Below are positions 8,699 to 18,011 of a stretch of 64,000 nucleotides of DNA, piece by piece (positions within the stretch are counted from its first letter, which is position 1; each line of letters begins with the position of its first letter). The notes beneath the pieces were generated by a model. It saw nothing but the letters and a program-made list of their open reading frames with translations. It was not told the DNA's origin and made no database searches. Source of the DNA: Enterococcus dispar ATCC 51266. Its GTDB lineage: Bacteria > Bacillota > Bacilli > Lactobacillales > Enterococcaceae. A program made the translations under genes and the position numbers. Location of the stretch: positions 799,707 through 863,706 of the forward strand of contig NZ_KE136354.1 in NCBI RefSeq assembly GCF_000406945.1, read 5' to 3'.

Positions 8699-8751
8699 AA
8701 CGCTCCCATTAGACTGTGTAGATTATGGTCTATGGGCGCGTTTTTTTTTGC
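8699..8751 (+). terminator. Intrinsic terminator after the helicase gene
   Basis: ACGCTCCCATTAGAC (about 8700-8714) pairs with GTCTATGGGCGCGT (8728-8741) apart from small mismatches, and is followed by nine T's. Confidence 0.8.
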
Positions 8752-8791
8752 TCACTTTCCTTTTAAGAAAGAAGAGATATTTTTGGACATA

Positions 8792-9223
8792 TTATAATGC
8801 TTTTTCCATTTTGCGACACCAAACTCCGTCTTCTAAAAAAGGAGCACTACAAATTTGATAGTTCATTTTGAGGTAAAAGGGGATCGCTGCTAGTTCTGCT
8901 GATAAACTCGCGCGGGTATAGCCATCGCTAAACGCGTGTCTTTCGTAAAATGTGAGTAATTTTTTTCCAATGCCTTTGTGGCGCCACGCTTTTGCGACAC
9001 AAAAACGATCCGGCTGTATCGTTTGATTATCCAAGGCTTGATAACGGATGGTGGCGATTGCTTGTTCGTTATGAAAAAATACAAAATATTTGGCCTGACT
9101 GCTATCAAAAGCATCAAACTCTAATTCGGGTTTGATTTTTTGTTCCAAAACAAAAACGTGATAACGAATGTAAAAAGCAGCAGCTTGCAAATAACAATCC
9201 GATCCAAAAGAAATTTTATCCAT
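8792..9223 (-). CDS. GNAT family N-acetyltransferase
   Basis: A 143-residue GNAT-fold acetyltransferase. The acetyl-CoA motif is visible as RFCVAKAWRHKGIGKKLLTFYERHA (Q/RxxGxG/A form), preceded by the beta-strand segment AIATIRYQAL and followed by the NAQ-like YQICSAPFLEDGVWCRKMEK end. This layout resembles the ElaA/YitI-type subgroup. The acceptor substrate is unknown. The start at 9223 is chosen because GGAGT lies just upstream on the minus strand. The longer in-frame extension to 9361 would overlap the divergent gene and has no family resemblance. Confidence 0.85.
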   Translation of the reverse strand: MDKISFGSDCYLQAAAFYIRYHVFVLEQKIKPELEFDAFDSSQAKYFVFFHNEQAIATIRYQALDNQTIQPDRFCVAKAWRHKGIGKKLLTFYERHAFSDGYTRASLSAELAAIPFYLKMNYQICSAPFLEDGVWCRKMEKAL

Positions 9224-9303
9224 AATAGACTCCAATCGTGCTATACTTAATTTTAGCAAGTTTTCATAAGAATAGCATAGTAATTGTTTGAAGGGGAATT
9301 TCG

Positions 9304-10359
9304 ATGAATTTATTTGAAATGCTACGTTGGAATAATTGGAAAAATTTAACAGATGAGACAAAAATCCAAGCTTTTCAACAAGTTTTGATGTATTTTGTCA
9401 GTCCGTTAAAAGAAATTACCAATCTTGAATTATTAACTTATCAACTGGATGGGGTAAAATGTCGTACTTTTGAATTAGAAATTGATGGCGAGGCTTTCGT
9501 GTTTGTGCCCGGCCAAAACGAAGCAATCTTAGGTTGGGATTTAGGTGTTCAAAGTTTACCTACGAATGCCTGGTCAACGATGGAAAAGAATACTCTGACT
9601 GAATCAGATAAAAAAATTATCAATGAATATCAATTAACAAATTTGGACAACTGGGATCTCTATGTTGACTTACATACTTCACCTTTACGTAAAAAAGATA
9701 TCCCGCCAATGCTTGTCCAAAAACACGCTTTACCGGCGGGTACGCGTTATTTGGGGATGTTAGATACCATTACAGGTGAATTCACAGGCGATGTTGAAAA
9801 ATTTAGTCCGTTTGCAGACAAAATTAAAGAACAATTTGTCGGCCCGCAAACATTTGCCGAAAGCTTAAATTTTTCATTGCCCTATCATGTTTTAGCACCC
9901 AATGAATTCTATTTAGAAATTGCCGATGGCACGGATAGCTACTACGTCTTTCAGCATTTTGATTGCACACAGACAAGCTTAATTCACACTATTCAAAATG
10001 ACGGTTTTGATTTATTAAGTGAAGATCAGTGGGAATTTACGGTGGGGGCGGCAACACGTAAGTTATTTCGCTGGGGAAATGCAGCCGATGTAGATGAAAG
10101 TTACTGGGGCAGACAAGTCAAAACTTTAAAAGAAGGTCCTAATATGTTTGGGGTAGTAATAAATGGTGGTGCTAATCGCTATGAAATAACGACCGAAGCA
10201 GTTTTGAAAATGGACCATACCACAAAAAGTGCGCTTCCGTTGTTAACATTATTACCAGAAGCCACTTATTATCGCGCCAATCGTCGTTTAAAAGCGGATG
10301 AAAAGTTAACGCCCCAAGATTTTTTATATCGCAAAGCAATTTTAATAGAATTAGATTAA
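9304..10359 (+). CDS. FGE/sulfatase-modifying-factor-like protein, probably non-catalytic
   Basis: A 351-residue soluble protein. The region at about 237-262, with FDLLSEDQWEFTVGAATRKL then FRWGN, reproduces the hallmark of the formylglycine-generating enzyme fold (normally LPTEAEWEYAAR...YPWGN). The catalytic cysteine pair of true FGE is not seen: only two cysteines occur, at unrelated places. The GGANRYEIT and YYRANRRL stretches resemble the usual C-terminal FGE core. No sulfatase gene lies nearby. I infer a binding or structural role with unknown ligand. It has AGGGGAATTTCG before the ATG and diverges from the GNAT gene. Confidence 0.6.
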   Translation: MNLFEMLRWNNWKNLTDETKIQAFQQVLMYFVSPLKEITNLELLTYQLDGVKCRTFELEIDGEAFVFVPGQNEAILGWDLGVQSLPTNAWSTMEKNTLTESDKKIINEYQLTNLDNWDLYVDLHTSPLRKKDIPPMLVQKHALPAGTRYLGMLDTITGEFTGDVEKFSPFADKIKEQFVGPQTFAESLNFSLPYHVLAPNEFYLEIADGTDSYYVFQHFDCTQTSLIHTIQNDGFDLLSEDQWEFTVGAATRKLFRWGNAADVDESYWGRQVKTLKEGPNMFGVVINGGANRYEITTEAVLKMDHTTKSALPLLTLLPEATYYRANRRLKADEKLTPQDFLYRKAILIELD

Positions 10360-10363
10360 ATCG

Positions 10364-10392
10364 TTGACAAGTGTGGGTTTGTCACCTATACT
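10364..10392 (+). promoter_or_regulatory. Sigma-A promoter of the alaS T-box transcript
   Basis: TTGACA at 10364-10369 and TATACT at 10387-10392 with an ideal 17-base spacer. Transcription would begin near 10399, just before T-box stem I. Confidence 0.85.
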
Positions 10393-10398
10393 TTGTAA

Positions 10399-10616
10399 GG
10401 AAAAAGGATATGACCAGACAGCTTCTTTGTTACAGAAAGCTTTTGATTGCTGAGAAAAAAGCACAAATCTGTTTGTGGTTGCTCCCTTTTGAATTTCAGT
10501 AGCAATACTGACGCAACTCTGCGTTATAGAGCTTAAGAGGTAATGAATGACATCATTGCAAACAAGGTGGTACCGCGGTTTTCGTCCTTGTCTTGCAGTG
10601 GTGTCTTATTTTTTTG
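10399..10616 (+). promoter_or_regulatory. T-box riboswitch, alanine (GCU specifier)
   Basis: The T-box sequence AAGGTGGTACCGCG is at 10564-10577. Stem I can be drawn: AAAAAGG (10401-10407) pairs with the CCCTTTT region at 10484-10490, and CCAGACAG (10413-10420) pairs with CTGTTTGTGG. This leaves an internal loop whose 3' strand shows GCT at 10481-10483, a good Ala specifier codon. The terminator is GACATCATTGC...AAGG (10549-10567) pairing with CCTTGT...GTGTC (10585-10604), then TTATTTTTTT. Uncharged tRNA-Ala would favour the antiterminator and turn on alaS. Confidence 0.93.
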
Positions 10617-10633
10617 TGAAAGTAGGAGAAATA

Positions 10634-13276
10634 ATGAAAGAATTATCTAGCGGCCAAGTCCGCCAAATGTTTTTAGACTTCTTTAAGTCAAAAGGACATA
10701 GTGTTGAACCCAGTGCGTCTTTAGTTCCAGTTAATGATCCCACTCTTTTGTGGATTAACTCTGGTGTAGCTACGCTAAAAAAATATTTTGATGGGTCCGT
10801 TGTGCCGGAAAATCCCCGGATTACCAATGCGCAAAAATCAATTCGGACCAATGATATTGAAAATGTTGGGAAAACGGCCCGTCACCATACCATGTTTGAA
10901 ATGTTAGGTAATTTTTCGATTGGTGATTACTTTAAAAGAGAAGCGATTCATTGGGCTTGGGAATTTTTGACTGATGAAAAATGGATGGCTTTTGATCCGG
11001 AAAAATTATATGTTACCGTTTATCCAAAAGATACAGAAGCAAAGCGAATTTGGCATGAAGAAGTCGGTCTTCCTTTAGATCATATTGTCGAAATTGAGGA
11101 TAATTTCTGGGATATCGGCGCAGGTCCTAGTGGTCCAGATACTGAAATTTTTTATGACCGTGGCGAAGAATTTAATGATTTGGCTGCTGACGATCCAGAA
11201 AATTACCCTGGTGGAGAAAACGAGCGCTATTTAGAAATTTGGAACTTAGTCTTTTCTGAATTTAATCACAAGCCAGATGATACTTTTGAACCATTGCCTC
11301 ATAAAAATATTGATACGGGAATGGGATTAGAACGGATGGTTTCCATCGTTCAAAATGCGCCAACAAACTTTGAAACTGATCTATTTATGCCAATAATTAA
11401 AGAAGTTGAAACTTTAAGTGGTAAATTCCAATACGGAGACGCACCACAAACAGATATTTCTTTTAAAGTTATTGCCGATCATATTCGCGCTTTAGCTTTT
11501 GCCATTGGTGATGGTGCACTACCTTCAAACGAAGGACGGGGTTATGTTTTACGTCGTTTGTTACGTCGCGCTGTTATGCATGGTAAAAAATTAGGCATTG
11601 ACCAAGCTTTCTTATACAAATTAGTTCCGGTTGTAGGTAAAATCATGAACAGCTATTACCCGGAAATATTGGAGCAACAAGAGTTTATTGAAAAAGTAAT
11701 TCGGACAGAAGAAGAACGTTTCCACGAAACAATCAATGAAGGGTTGGAAATTTTGACTCAAGTCATTGAAAAAGTGAAGGTTGAGAAAAAAGATACATTA
11801 AGTGGCGAAGATATTTTCAAATTGTATGACACTTATGGTTTTCCAGTTGAATTGACTGAAGAAGTTGCCGAAGATGAAGGCCTAAAAGTAGACCATGCTG
11901 GTTTTGAAGCCCAAATGCAAGCACAAAGAGAACGCGCTCGTGCTGCGCGCAATACGGATATGTCAATGGGGGTACAATCTGCTTTATTAACCGAAATTAA
12001 AGTAGATAGTAAATTTGTTGGGTATACTAACTATGAGACTGAAAGTGAATTACTGGTTGTCATTCAAGATGAAGCAGTTGTTAGTGAAGTGAAGGCTGGA
12101 GAGGCGCAATTAATTTTTGCCCAAACACCATTTTATGCTGAAATGGGTGGACAAGTTGCTGATACTGGTATTATTTGTGATTTAGAAGGTAATATTGTGG
12201 CAGAAGTTCACGATGTGAAAAAAGCACCAAACGGCCAATTTTTACACACTGTTACGATTCAAGCACCAGTAACAGAAGGGACGACTTACTTCTTACAAAT
12301 TAATGTGGGGCGCCGTAATCGGATCATCAAAAACCACACTGCGACCCATTTGTTGCATAAAGCATTAAAAGAAGTATTAGGAAATCACGCTAATCAAGCT
12401 GGTTCATTAGTAGCACCAGGTCATTTACGTTTTGACTTTACTCATTTTGGGCAAGTAACTACAGAAGAGTTGCGTCAAATGGAAGCAATTGTTAACCAAA
12501 AAATTTGGGAAGCTCTTCCAGTTGTAACGATTGAAACAGATATCGATACCGCAAAAGGGATGGGTGCGATGGCTCTCTTTGGCGAAAAATATGGTCATGA
12601 CGTGCGTGTAGTAAATATTGCGGATTGGTCCATTGAACTTTGTGGTGGGACCCATGTTGCCAATACAGAAGATATCGGTATTTTTAAAATCGTTGCAGAA
12701 TCTGGTATTGGAGCAGGCGTACGCCGCATTGAAGCAGTAACAAGTAAAGAAGCGTATGAATTACTTTACAGTGAAGAAACACAATTAAAAGAAATCGCGA
12801 CAATTGTAAAATCACCACAATTAAAAGAAGTCGTGACAAAAACAGAACAATTACAACAACAGTTAAAAGATTTACAAAAAGAAAATGAACAGCTGGCAAG
12901 TAAGTTGGCAAATCAACAAGCAGGCGATGTTTTCAAAAATGTTGAAACTGTAAATGGTATCTCATTTATCGCGGCTGAAGTAAAAGTTAAAGATATGAAC
13001 CAATTGCGTCAATTGGCTGACCAATGGAAACAAAAAGCTACTTCTGATGTTTTAGTGTTAGCAAATGCGAGTGATCAAAAAGTTAACTTATTGGCAGCAA
13101 TGTCTCCGGATGCTGTAGCCCGCGGCTTAAAAGCAGGGGATTTAATTAAGATGATTGCTCCCCTTGTTGGCGGCGGTGGTGGCGGCCGACCAGATATGGC
13201 GCAAGCCGGTGGTAAAAATCCAGCAGGGATTAAAGACGCTTTAGCAAAAGTAGCTGAGTTTTTACAACAAGCTTAA
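10634..13276 (+). CDS. alaS: Alanyl-tRNA synthetase
   Basis: Class II synthetase that charges tRNA-Ala and edits mischarged Ser/Gly. The protein is 880 residues, the usual length. The aminoacylation domain opens with [18 protein letters not shown] and includes [20 protein letters not shown]-type and GMGLERM motifs. The editing domain shows [11 protein letters not shown] and CGGTHV, which supply the zinc ligands. The C-terminal oligomerisation domain ends in a glycine run ([15 protein letters not shown]) typical of AlaRS. The start at 10634 follows AGTAGGAGAA. The longer in-frame start at 10547 would lie inside the T-box terminator. Confidence 0.98.
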   Translation: MKELSSGQVRQMFLDFFKSKGHSVEPSASLVPVNDPTLLWINSGVATLKKYFDGSVVPENPRITNAQKSIRTNDIENVGKTARHHTMFEMLGNFSIGDYFKREAIHWAWEFLTDEKWMAFDPEKLYVTVYPKDTEAKRIWHEEVGLPLDHIVEIEDNFWDIGAGPSGPDTEIFYDRGEEFNDLAADDPENYPGGENERYLEIWNLVFSEFNHKPDDTFEPLPHKNIDTGMGLERMVSIVQNAPTNFETDLFMPIIKEVETLSGKFQYGDAPQTDISFKVIADHIRALAFAIGDGALPSNEGRGYVLRRLLRRAVMHGKKLGIDQAFLYKLVPVVGKIMNSYYPEILEQQEFIEKVIRTEEERFHETINEGLEILTQVIEKVKVEKKDTLSGEDIFKLYDTYGFPVELTEEVAEDEGLKVDHAGFEAQMQAQRERARAARNTDMSMGVQSALLTEIKVDSKFVGYTNYETESELLVVIQDEAVVSEVKAGEAQLIFAQTPFYAEMGGQVADTGIICDLEGNIVAEVHDVKKAPNGQFLHTVTIQAPVTEGTTYFLQINVGRRNRIIKNHTATHLLHKALKEVLGNHANQAGSLVAPGHLRFDFTHFGQVTTEELRQMEAIVNQKIWEALPVVTIETDIDTAKGMGAMALFGEKYGHDVRVVNIADWSIELCGGTHVANTEDIGIFKIVAESGIGAGVRRIEAVTSKEAYELLYSEETQLKEIATIVKSPQLKEVVTKTEQLQQQLKDLQKENEQLASKLANQQAGDVFKNVETVNGISFIAAEVKVKDMNQLRQLADQWKQKATSDVLVLANASDQKVNLLAAMSPDAVARGLKAGDLIKMIAPLVGGGGGGRPDMAQAGGKNPAGIKDALAKVAEFLQQA

Positions 13277-13324
13277 TAAAATAATCTAAAATAGCTATTT
13301 TCTAAATAGTATGTAAAACTTATG

Positions 13325-13413
13325 ACCCGAATTATGGTGCAGTTTTCTCTTTTTGCTAGCTTTTTCAAAAAGCATTTGCAAATGGGAAAACCAACCAAAT
13401 TCGGGTTATTATT
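13325..13413 (+). terminator. Large compound hairpin after alaS
   Basis: ACCCGAATT (13325-13333) pairs perfectly with AATTCGGGT (13398-13406). Inside, GTTTTC (13342-13347) can pair with GAAAAC (13385-13390), and the core holds a smaller GCTTT/AAAGC hairpin. A T/A-rich tail (TTATTATTT) follows. It most likely terminates alaS but is far longer than the other terminators in this window. Confidence 0.55.
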
Positions 13414-13546
13414 TATGTCCATTCAGGGGACATTTTTCAATTCATTTAGACGCCAATTATTTTTTGTCAAATATGACCTTAAATTTGTTTGAAATTGGCA
13501 AACAAGGTAAAATGAAGAGAAGTTTAGGGTAAGGAGTTTATCGGCA

Positions 13547-14692
13547 ATGCTGAATTATTTTATAAAAAAGATTAACACCAAAGATTCGAATAAAACACGA
13601 ACTTCTTTTGGTTTTTTAGCGGGAAGTTTAGGTCTGGTATCAAATGGACTTTTGTTTGTGATGAAGTTTCTAATTGGCCTTTTTGCGCAAAGTGTTTCCA
13701 TCATGGCAGATGCCATTAACAGTTTAAGTGACACCGCTTCTTCTGTTTTGACTTTAGTGGGTTTTCGGATTGCAGCCAAGCCTGCAGATAAAGAGCATCC
13801 ATATGGTCATGAGCGCTTTGAATACATCAGCGGCTTTATGATTTCGATTATTATTACATTTGTAGGGTTCCAATTTCTAATTTCATCGATAGAAAAAATT
13901 ATGGATCCTAGCAATATCAAACTTTCACCATTAGTTTTTATAATTTTATTATTATCCATTGTGATTAAGATTTGGCAGAGTTTTATGTATCAAAAAATCG
14001 CGGCCAAAATTGATTCTGAAACTTTGAAAGCCTCCTCACAAGATAGTCTAAATGATGTTATTACCACCGCTGCGGTTCTTCTCTCGGCATTGGTTGAGCT
14101 TTTCACTGGCCTTCACATTGATGGCTGGATGGGACTTTTGATTGCACTTTATATTTTATATAGCGGTCTGAAGATGGTAAAAGAATTTATTGATGAACTA
14201 TTAGGAAGCCGACCTAGCGCAGAAGAAATCTTAGTGATGGAAGAACATTTAAAAGAATACCCCGCTATTTTGGGTTATCACGATTTATTAGTTCACAGCT
14301 ACGGGCCTAAAAAGCAGTTTGCTACAGTGCATATTGAAGTTGATGATACTTGGAGTTTAAATCATGCCCATGATATCATTAATAGTATCGAAAAAGACTT
14401 TCGCGAAACTTTGAAAGTGGAACTTGTTTGTCATCTTGATCCAGTGGCTGTGAAAAGTGCTGAGTATCAACAAAAATGGGAAATCGTCAAAGAATCTATC
14501 ACAGCTTTGCAATTGAATTTGAGGGTCCATGATTTTCGCATTGAAAAAAATCAGCTGTCTTTTGACGTAGTAGTTCCCCCTAAATGTCCCCAGACAGATG
14601 CTGAGATACGTAAGAAATTGACGAATTACTTAACGACTCGATTAGGAGACGTCACTTTAGAAATAACATTTGATCATAATTACTTATTATAA
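13547..14692 (+). CDS. Cation diffusion facilitator (CDF) family metal transporter
   Basis: A 381-residue CDF protein, expected to export divalent metal such as Zn, Mn, Co or Fe in exchange for protons. The N-terminal membrane domain has six predicted segments. Metal-site residues are visible in SIMADAINSLSDTASS (HxxxD-like site with N and D) and again in SQDSLNDVITTAAV, and the loop motif KPADKEHPYGHERFEYISG is typical. A cytoplasmic domain at about 215-300 carries VHSYGPKKQFATVHIEVD. A further C-terminal extension to 381 is longer than the simplest CDF proteins. GGAGTTTATCGGC precedes the ATG. It may be cotranscribed with cls 33 bases later. Confidence 0.92.
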   Translation: MLNYFIKKINTKDSNKTRTSFGFLAGSLGLVSNGLLFVMKFLIGLFAQSVSIMADAINSLSDTASSVLTLVGFRIAAKPADKEHPYGHERFEYISGFMISIIITFVGFQFLISSIEKIMDPSNIKLSPLVFIILLLSIVIKIWQSFMYQKIAAKIDSETLKASSQDSLNDVITTAAVLLSALVELFTGLHIDGWMGLLIALYILYSGLKMVKEFIDELLGSRPSAEEILVMEEHLKEYPAILGYHDLLVHSYGPKKQFATVHIEVDDTWSLNHAHDIINSIEKDFRETLKVELVCHLDPVAVKSAEYQQKWEIVKESITALQLNLRVHDFRIEKNQLSFDVVVPPKCPQTDAEIRKKLTNYLTTRLGDVTLEITFDHNYLL

Positions 14693-14725
14693 TTGAACGA
14701 AAATCAAGATAAAGGAGTTTAGCCT

Positions 14726-16192
14726 ATGACGATTCAACAGGATTTAAGTATTTTGCAATCTGTTTTTCTATTGGTAATTTTTATCAATACCATTGGCGCG
14801 TTGATTACTGTCTTTCGTAAGCCACGATCGATTACCAGTATTTTAGCATGGTCTTTAACATTGGTTTTTATTCCGATTATCGGCTTTATAGTCTATTTAT
14901 TCTGTGGCCGTGGAATTGATGGGGAAACAGTTTATAAATATGACCTCGAAACAAATCGAAAAGTTAAAGAAATTAACGCTTTGATACAAAAAAATAATAA
15001 ACGTTATGACGTAGAAGAAGTGGAAATTGAACTAAAGTTATTAGAACGTTACTTAAAATCAGTCGACGAGTCTCCTTTAACTCGCGGAAACAGCGTAACG
15101 CTTTATACAGATGGTAATGAGAAATTTCAAGCTTTATTTGAAGATATAAAAGCCGCAGAAGATAATATTCACGTTGAATATTATGCCTTTTTTCCAGATC
15201 GAATTGGTCACCAATTTTTACAATTGTTAATTGAAAAAGCAAGAGCCGGTGTAGAAGTGCGGCTCATTTATGATCCATGGGGCGCAAAAGGATCAAGTGA
15301 CAAATTTTTTCAACCTTTAGTAGCCGCAGGGGGCAAAGTAGCAGCGTTTATTACTTCTCGGGATTTAATTCGTAAAACCCGTTTAAACTATCACTTGCAT
15401 CGAAAAATTGTGGTTATTGATGGCAAAATTGGTTGGACAGGTGGTTTTAATGTCGGAGACCAATATTTAGGTCGGAGTGAAAAATTTGGCTATTGGCGCG
15501 ATACCCATGGTCGAATTGTTGGGACTGCAAGTTTTAGTTTACAAGAAATTTTTATTCGGGACTGGAATGCCTCTGTTAAAGACAAAACAGATCAGCTTGA
15601 TTATGAAGCCCGCTATTTTGTTGTGACGGAAAATACAGGTGGAGAAGCCGAAATTCAAGTAGTAGCAGATGGTCCAGAAAATCAAATTGATATTTTGAAA
15701 AGTGCATTTGTGAAGATGATCTTATCTGCTAACGAAAAGGTCTGGATTCAAACACCATACTTAATTCCCGACGATGTAATGTTTAACGCCTTAGTTACAG
15801 CAGCACGTTCGGGTGTAGATGTACGGGTAATGATTCCGAATATGCCTGATCATCCTTTTATTTATCGGGCGACACAGTATTATGCTAATTTATTGCATAA
15901 ACGCGGCGTTAAGATTTATCAATATGAAAATGGTTTTTTACATGCGAAGACAATTGTAATGGATGATAATCTTTGTTCATTTGGCTCGACTAATCAAGAT
16001 ATTCGTAGCTATGAGTTGAATTTTGAAGTAAATGCTTTTGTTTATGATGAAACATTGACAAAACAAATGCAACAAATCTTTTTATCTGATCTAGAGAAAT
16101 GTTATGAATTAACCGATGAAATTATCGCCAAGCAGTCATATTGGCTACGATTTAAACAAAACTTTTCTCGGTTGTTGTCGCCAATCTTATAG
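14726..16192 (+). CDS. cls: Cardiolipin synthase
   Basis: Phospholipase D superfamily enzyme that joins two phosphatidylglycerols into cardiolipin at the membrane. The protein is 488 residues with two N-terminal membrane segments (about 10-30 and 40-60). The two HKD motifs are intact: HLHRKIVVIDGKIGWTGGFN and FLHAKTIVMDDNLCSFGSTN. The length and layout match the ClsA-type Gram-positive enzymes. AAAGGAG lies upstream of the ATG, with 33 bases separating it from the CDF gene. Confidence 0.96.
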   Translation: MTIQQDLSILQSVFLLVIFINTIGALITVFRKPRSITSILAWSLTLVFIPIIGFIVYLFCGRGIDGETVYKYDLETNRKVKEINALIQKNNKRYDVEEVEIELKLLERYLKSVDESPLTRGNSVTLYTDGNEKFQALFEDIKAAEDNIHVEYYAFFPDRIGHQFLQLLIEKARAGVEVRLIYDPWGAKGSSDKFFQPLVAAGGKVAAFITSRDLIRKTRLNYHLHRKIVVIDGKIGWTGGFNVGDQYLGRSEKFGYWRDTHGRIVGTASFSLQEIFIRDWNASVKDKTDQLDYEARYFVVTENTGGEAEIQVVADGPENQIDILKSAFVKMILSANEKVWIQTPYLIPDDVMFNALVTAARSGVDVRVMIPNMPDHPFIYRATQYYANLLHKRGVKIYQYENGFLHAKTIVMDDNLCSFGSTNQDIRSYELNFEVNAFVYDETLTKQMQQIFLSDLEKCYELTDEIIAKQSYWLRFKQNFSRLLSPIL

Positions 16193-16299
16193 AATAAGGC
16201 CAATCATGTAGGATAGCTTTTTGCTAAACCATCACAGCTGTGCTCCACTTTTTTAAGAGTTACACGTGCGCCGAGTAGAACGTGTCTATTCTCTTCAGT

Positions 16300-16371
16300 A
16301 AAAGCCCCCAACGATTAAATTACAAAGGAAAAGGTCACTTTGTTTTTAAGCGGGCGTTGGGGGCTTTTATT
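16300..16371. terminator. Bidirectional terminator between cls and the RNase HI gene
   Basis: AAAAGCCCCCAACG (16300-16313) is a perfect match to CGTTGGGGGCTTTT (16355-16368), with an inner CAAAG/CTTTG hairpin. A's on the left and T's on the right let it work in both directions for the convergent genes. Confidence 0.85.
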
Positions 16372-16389
16372 GCATAAAGTTGAAACCCT

Positions 16390-16809
16390 TTAACTTTTTT
16401 TCTGTAATGCTTTTTGTAATCCTTGTCTTGCCAATTGATCGGCACCTTTATTTTTATTTTCAGGAAGCCATTGTAGGATTAATAATGTAAAGTTTGGCAG
16501 CAAAGCTTGAATTTTTTGAAAAATTTCTTGGAAATTTTCGTTATTAGTGTAGTTTTTATCCACCGTTTGGACTAGAATCTTACTATCGGAATAAACAAAG
16601 ATTGTTTCACTCGTATAATTGTGGCGTTTTAAATACATCAGTAACTCATAAAATGCCCAAAATTCTGCCTGATGGTTACTCATTGTTCCAGTTAGAGGCA
16701 GCGGAATTTGTTCATGAAGATTTTCGGCAACTAAAAGTATTCCAGCACCACTAGGACCTGGATTTCCTTTTGTTGCAGCATCAATGTAGGCTTTAATCAA
16801 TACATTCAT
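16390..16809 (-). CDS. RNase HI family protein
   Basis: A 139-residue RNase H fold protein that should cleave the RNA strand of RNA-DNA hybrids. The first catalytic Asp is in AYIDAATKGNPGPSGAG, the Glu in MSNHQAEFWAFYELL and the second Asp in FVYSDSKILVQTVDKNY. The last acidic residue of the usual DEDD set is in NKGADQLARQGL. ATG 16809 sits only one base after AAAAAGG, so a TTG at 16800, eight bases past the ribosome site, is a realistic alternative. It diverges from ebsA, as in Enterococcus. Confidence 0.85.
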   Translation of the reverse strand: MNVLIKAYIDAATKGNPGPSGAGILLVAENLHEQIPLPLTGTMSNHQAEFWAFYELLMYLKRHNYTSETIFVYSDSKILVQTVDKNYTNNENFQEIFQKIQALLPNFTLLILQWLPENKNKGADQLARQGLQKALQKKS

Positions 16810-16861
16810 CCTTTTTAAATTTTGTGATTTAACTTTAACAGAAGAGGGGCAATTTGTAAGC

Positions 16862-17284
16862 ATGAAAAATAGAAAATATCGTTGGCAGCCTGAACTTGCT
16901 GTCAGTATCATTTATTGGTCATTAACATTCATTGTTCTCTTTTATAGTTTGACGTTGTCCTTAGAAAATACGCGCCCTTATTGGAAAAGTAATTTGGTCA
17001 TGGTCTTCTTTTTCGTCTGTGTTATAATTGGCTGTCTGCGTCGTTTTGTTCTGACGGAAGACCATATTATTGTTTTTTTTGCCCGTTTTTGGAAAAAGCA
17101 GGAGTTTTATTATCATAATATTACCCGTGTTGCCCTTGTTCCTAATGGAATTGAGTTTTTATATTTAGGAAAAGAATATCATTTTCTAATGCGAAAGAAA
17201 ACAAAAAATGCTTTTGTAGCAGCGCTTCAAGCTCACATTTCGACAGAAAAATTTGTGACAAAAGATAGTGACCTATTTCAATAA
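16862..17284 (+). CDS. ebsA: EbsA family membrane protein
   Basis: A 140-residue protein with two membrane segments (about 14-34 and 43-61) and a cytoplasmic PH-like tail (RFVLTEDHIIVFFARFWKKQ, then LVPNGIEFLYLGKEYHFLMRKK). Size, topology and place beside an RNase HI gene match EbsA, described in Enterococcus faecalis near genes tied to pheromone-induced aggregation substance expression. Its biochemical function is not settled. GAGGGG is upstream. The next gene starts 21 bases on, so the two may be cotranscribed. Confidence 0.7.
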   Translation: MKNRKYRWQPELAVSIIYWSLTFIVLFYSLTLSLENTRPYWKSNLVMVFFFVCVIIGCLRRFVLTEDHIIVFFARFWKKQEFYYHNITRVALVPNGIEFLYLGKEYHFLMRKKTKNAFVAALQAHISTEKFVTKDSDLFQ

Positions 17285-17305
17285 AAATAACAAAGGAGTA
17301 TGGAG

Positions 17306-17995
17306 ATGGCCACAAGTGCAGATTTATTTTTGGCAAGTTTTAATCGAATTAACAAGTGGTTGAAAGATCAATTGGACAATCCAAAAAATATGGGTTTTAG
17401 CGAGATGGTACGCCGCTTAAATAAAAAGCCAGAACTTTTAGCCAATGAGTATATGGATGATCTATTGCAAATGGCACAATTAAGAAATGCGATTGTCCAC
17501 GATCAAATTGGGACGGATTTTGTCATTGCAGAACCCAATGAGTGGGTAGTAAAACGAATTACAGAAATTGAAGATGCTTTATTACAACCGGAGCTTGTTT
17601 TGCCCCGTTTTCAAAAAAAGGTGACGGGTTTTGAAATTACTCTGCCCATTCATGAGATTTTGAAAACAATCGCTAAAAAGCGTTACTCACAATTTCCCTT
17701 ATATCAAAAAGGAAAATTCAAAGGTTTAATAACTTTGCGTGCACTAGGATATTGGTTTGCGAAAGAAAGTGTTAAAGGAGAAATTATTCTAGGCAACCGG
17801 TTGGCTGACGAGTTGATTATTGCAGATGGAAAAGTAACCAATTATCAATTTGTAGACAGTACCACTACTGTCGCTCAAGCGAAAAATATGTTTCATCAAA
17901 ATGCTTTATTAGAAGCAATTTTAATTACGCGAGACGGGGATCCTGATGGAAATTTATTAGGTATTATTCGCCCACGGGATTTATTTAATGTTTAA
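17306..17995 (+). CDS. CBS-pair protein with an N-terminal HEPN-like helical domain
   Basis: A 229-residue protein. Residues about 1-100 are helical and hold LRNAIVHDQ, where R60 and H65 make an R-N-x3-H pattern like the catalytic R-x4-6-H of HEPN ribonuclease domains. Residues about 105-229 form a pair of CBS modules: the SQFPLYQKGKFKGLITLRAL half and the LLEAILITRDGDPDGNLLGIIRPRDLF half. CBS pairs usually bind adenine nucleotides. Start ATG 17306 is chosen because AAAGGAG at 17292-17298 is seven bases upstream. ATG 17300 is too close. It sits between ebsA and lspA. The HEPN assignment is a motif-level inference. Confidence 0.7.
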   Translation: MATSADLFLASFNRINKWLKDQLDNPKNMGFSEMVRRLNKKPELLANEYMDDLLQMAQLRNAIVHDQIGTDFVIAEPNEWVVKRITEIEDALLQPELVLPRFQKKVTGFEITLPIHEILKTIAKKRYSQFPLYQKGKFKGLITLRALGYWFAKESVKGEIILGNRLADELIIADGKVTNYQFVDSTTTVAQAKNMFHQNALLEAILITRDGDPDGNLLGIIRPRDLFNV

Positions 17996-18011
17996 GAAAT
18001 GAGTTGAATTT

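Noticed and set aside
8792-9361. A longer GNAT protein starting at 9361.
   Set aside because: The extra 46 residues overlap the divergent gene, lack family similarity, and there is a good ribosome site at the internal start 9223.
10547-10633. An upstream extension of AlaRS by 29 residues.
   Set aside because: It would be read from within the T-box terminator; the ATG at 10634 has the proper ribosome site and matches homologues.
16261-16290. A short inverted repeat ACACGT/ACGTGT after cls.
   Set aside because: It is only six bases with no T-run, and a far stronger bidirectional terminator follows at 16300.
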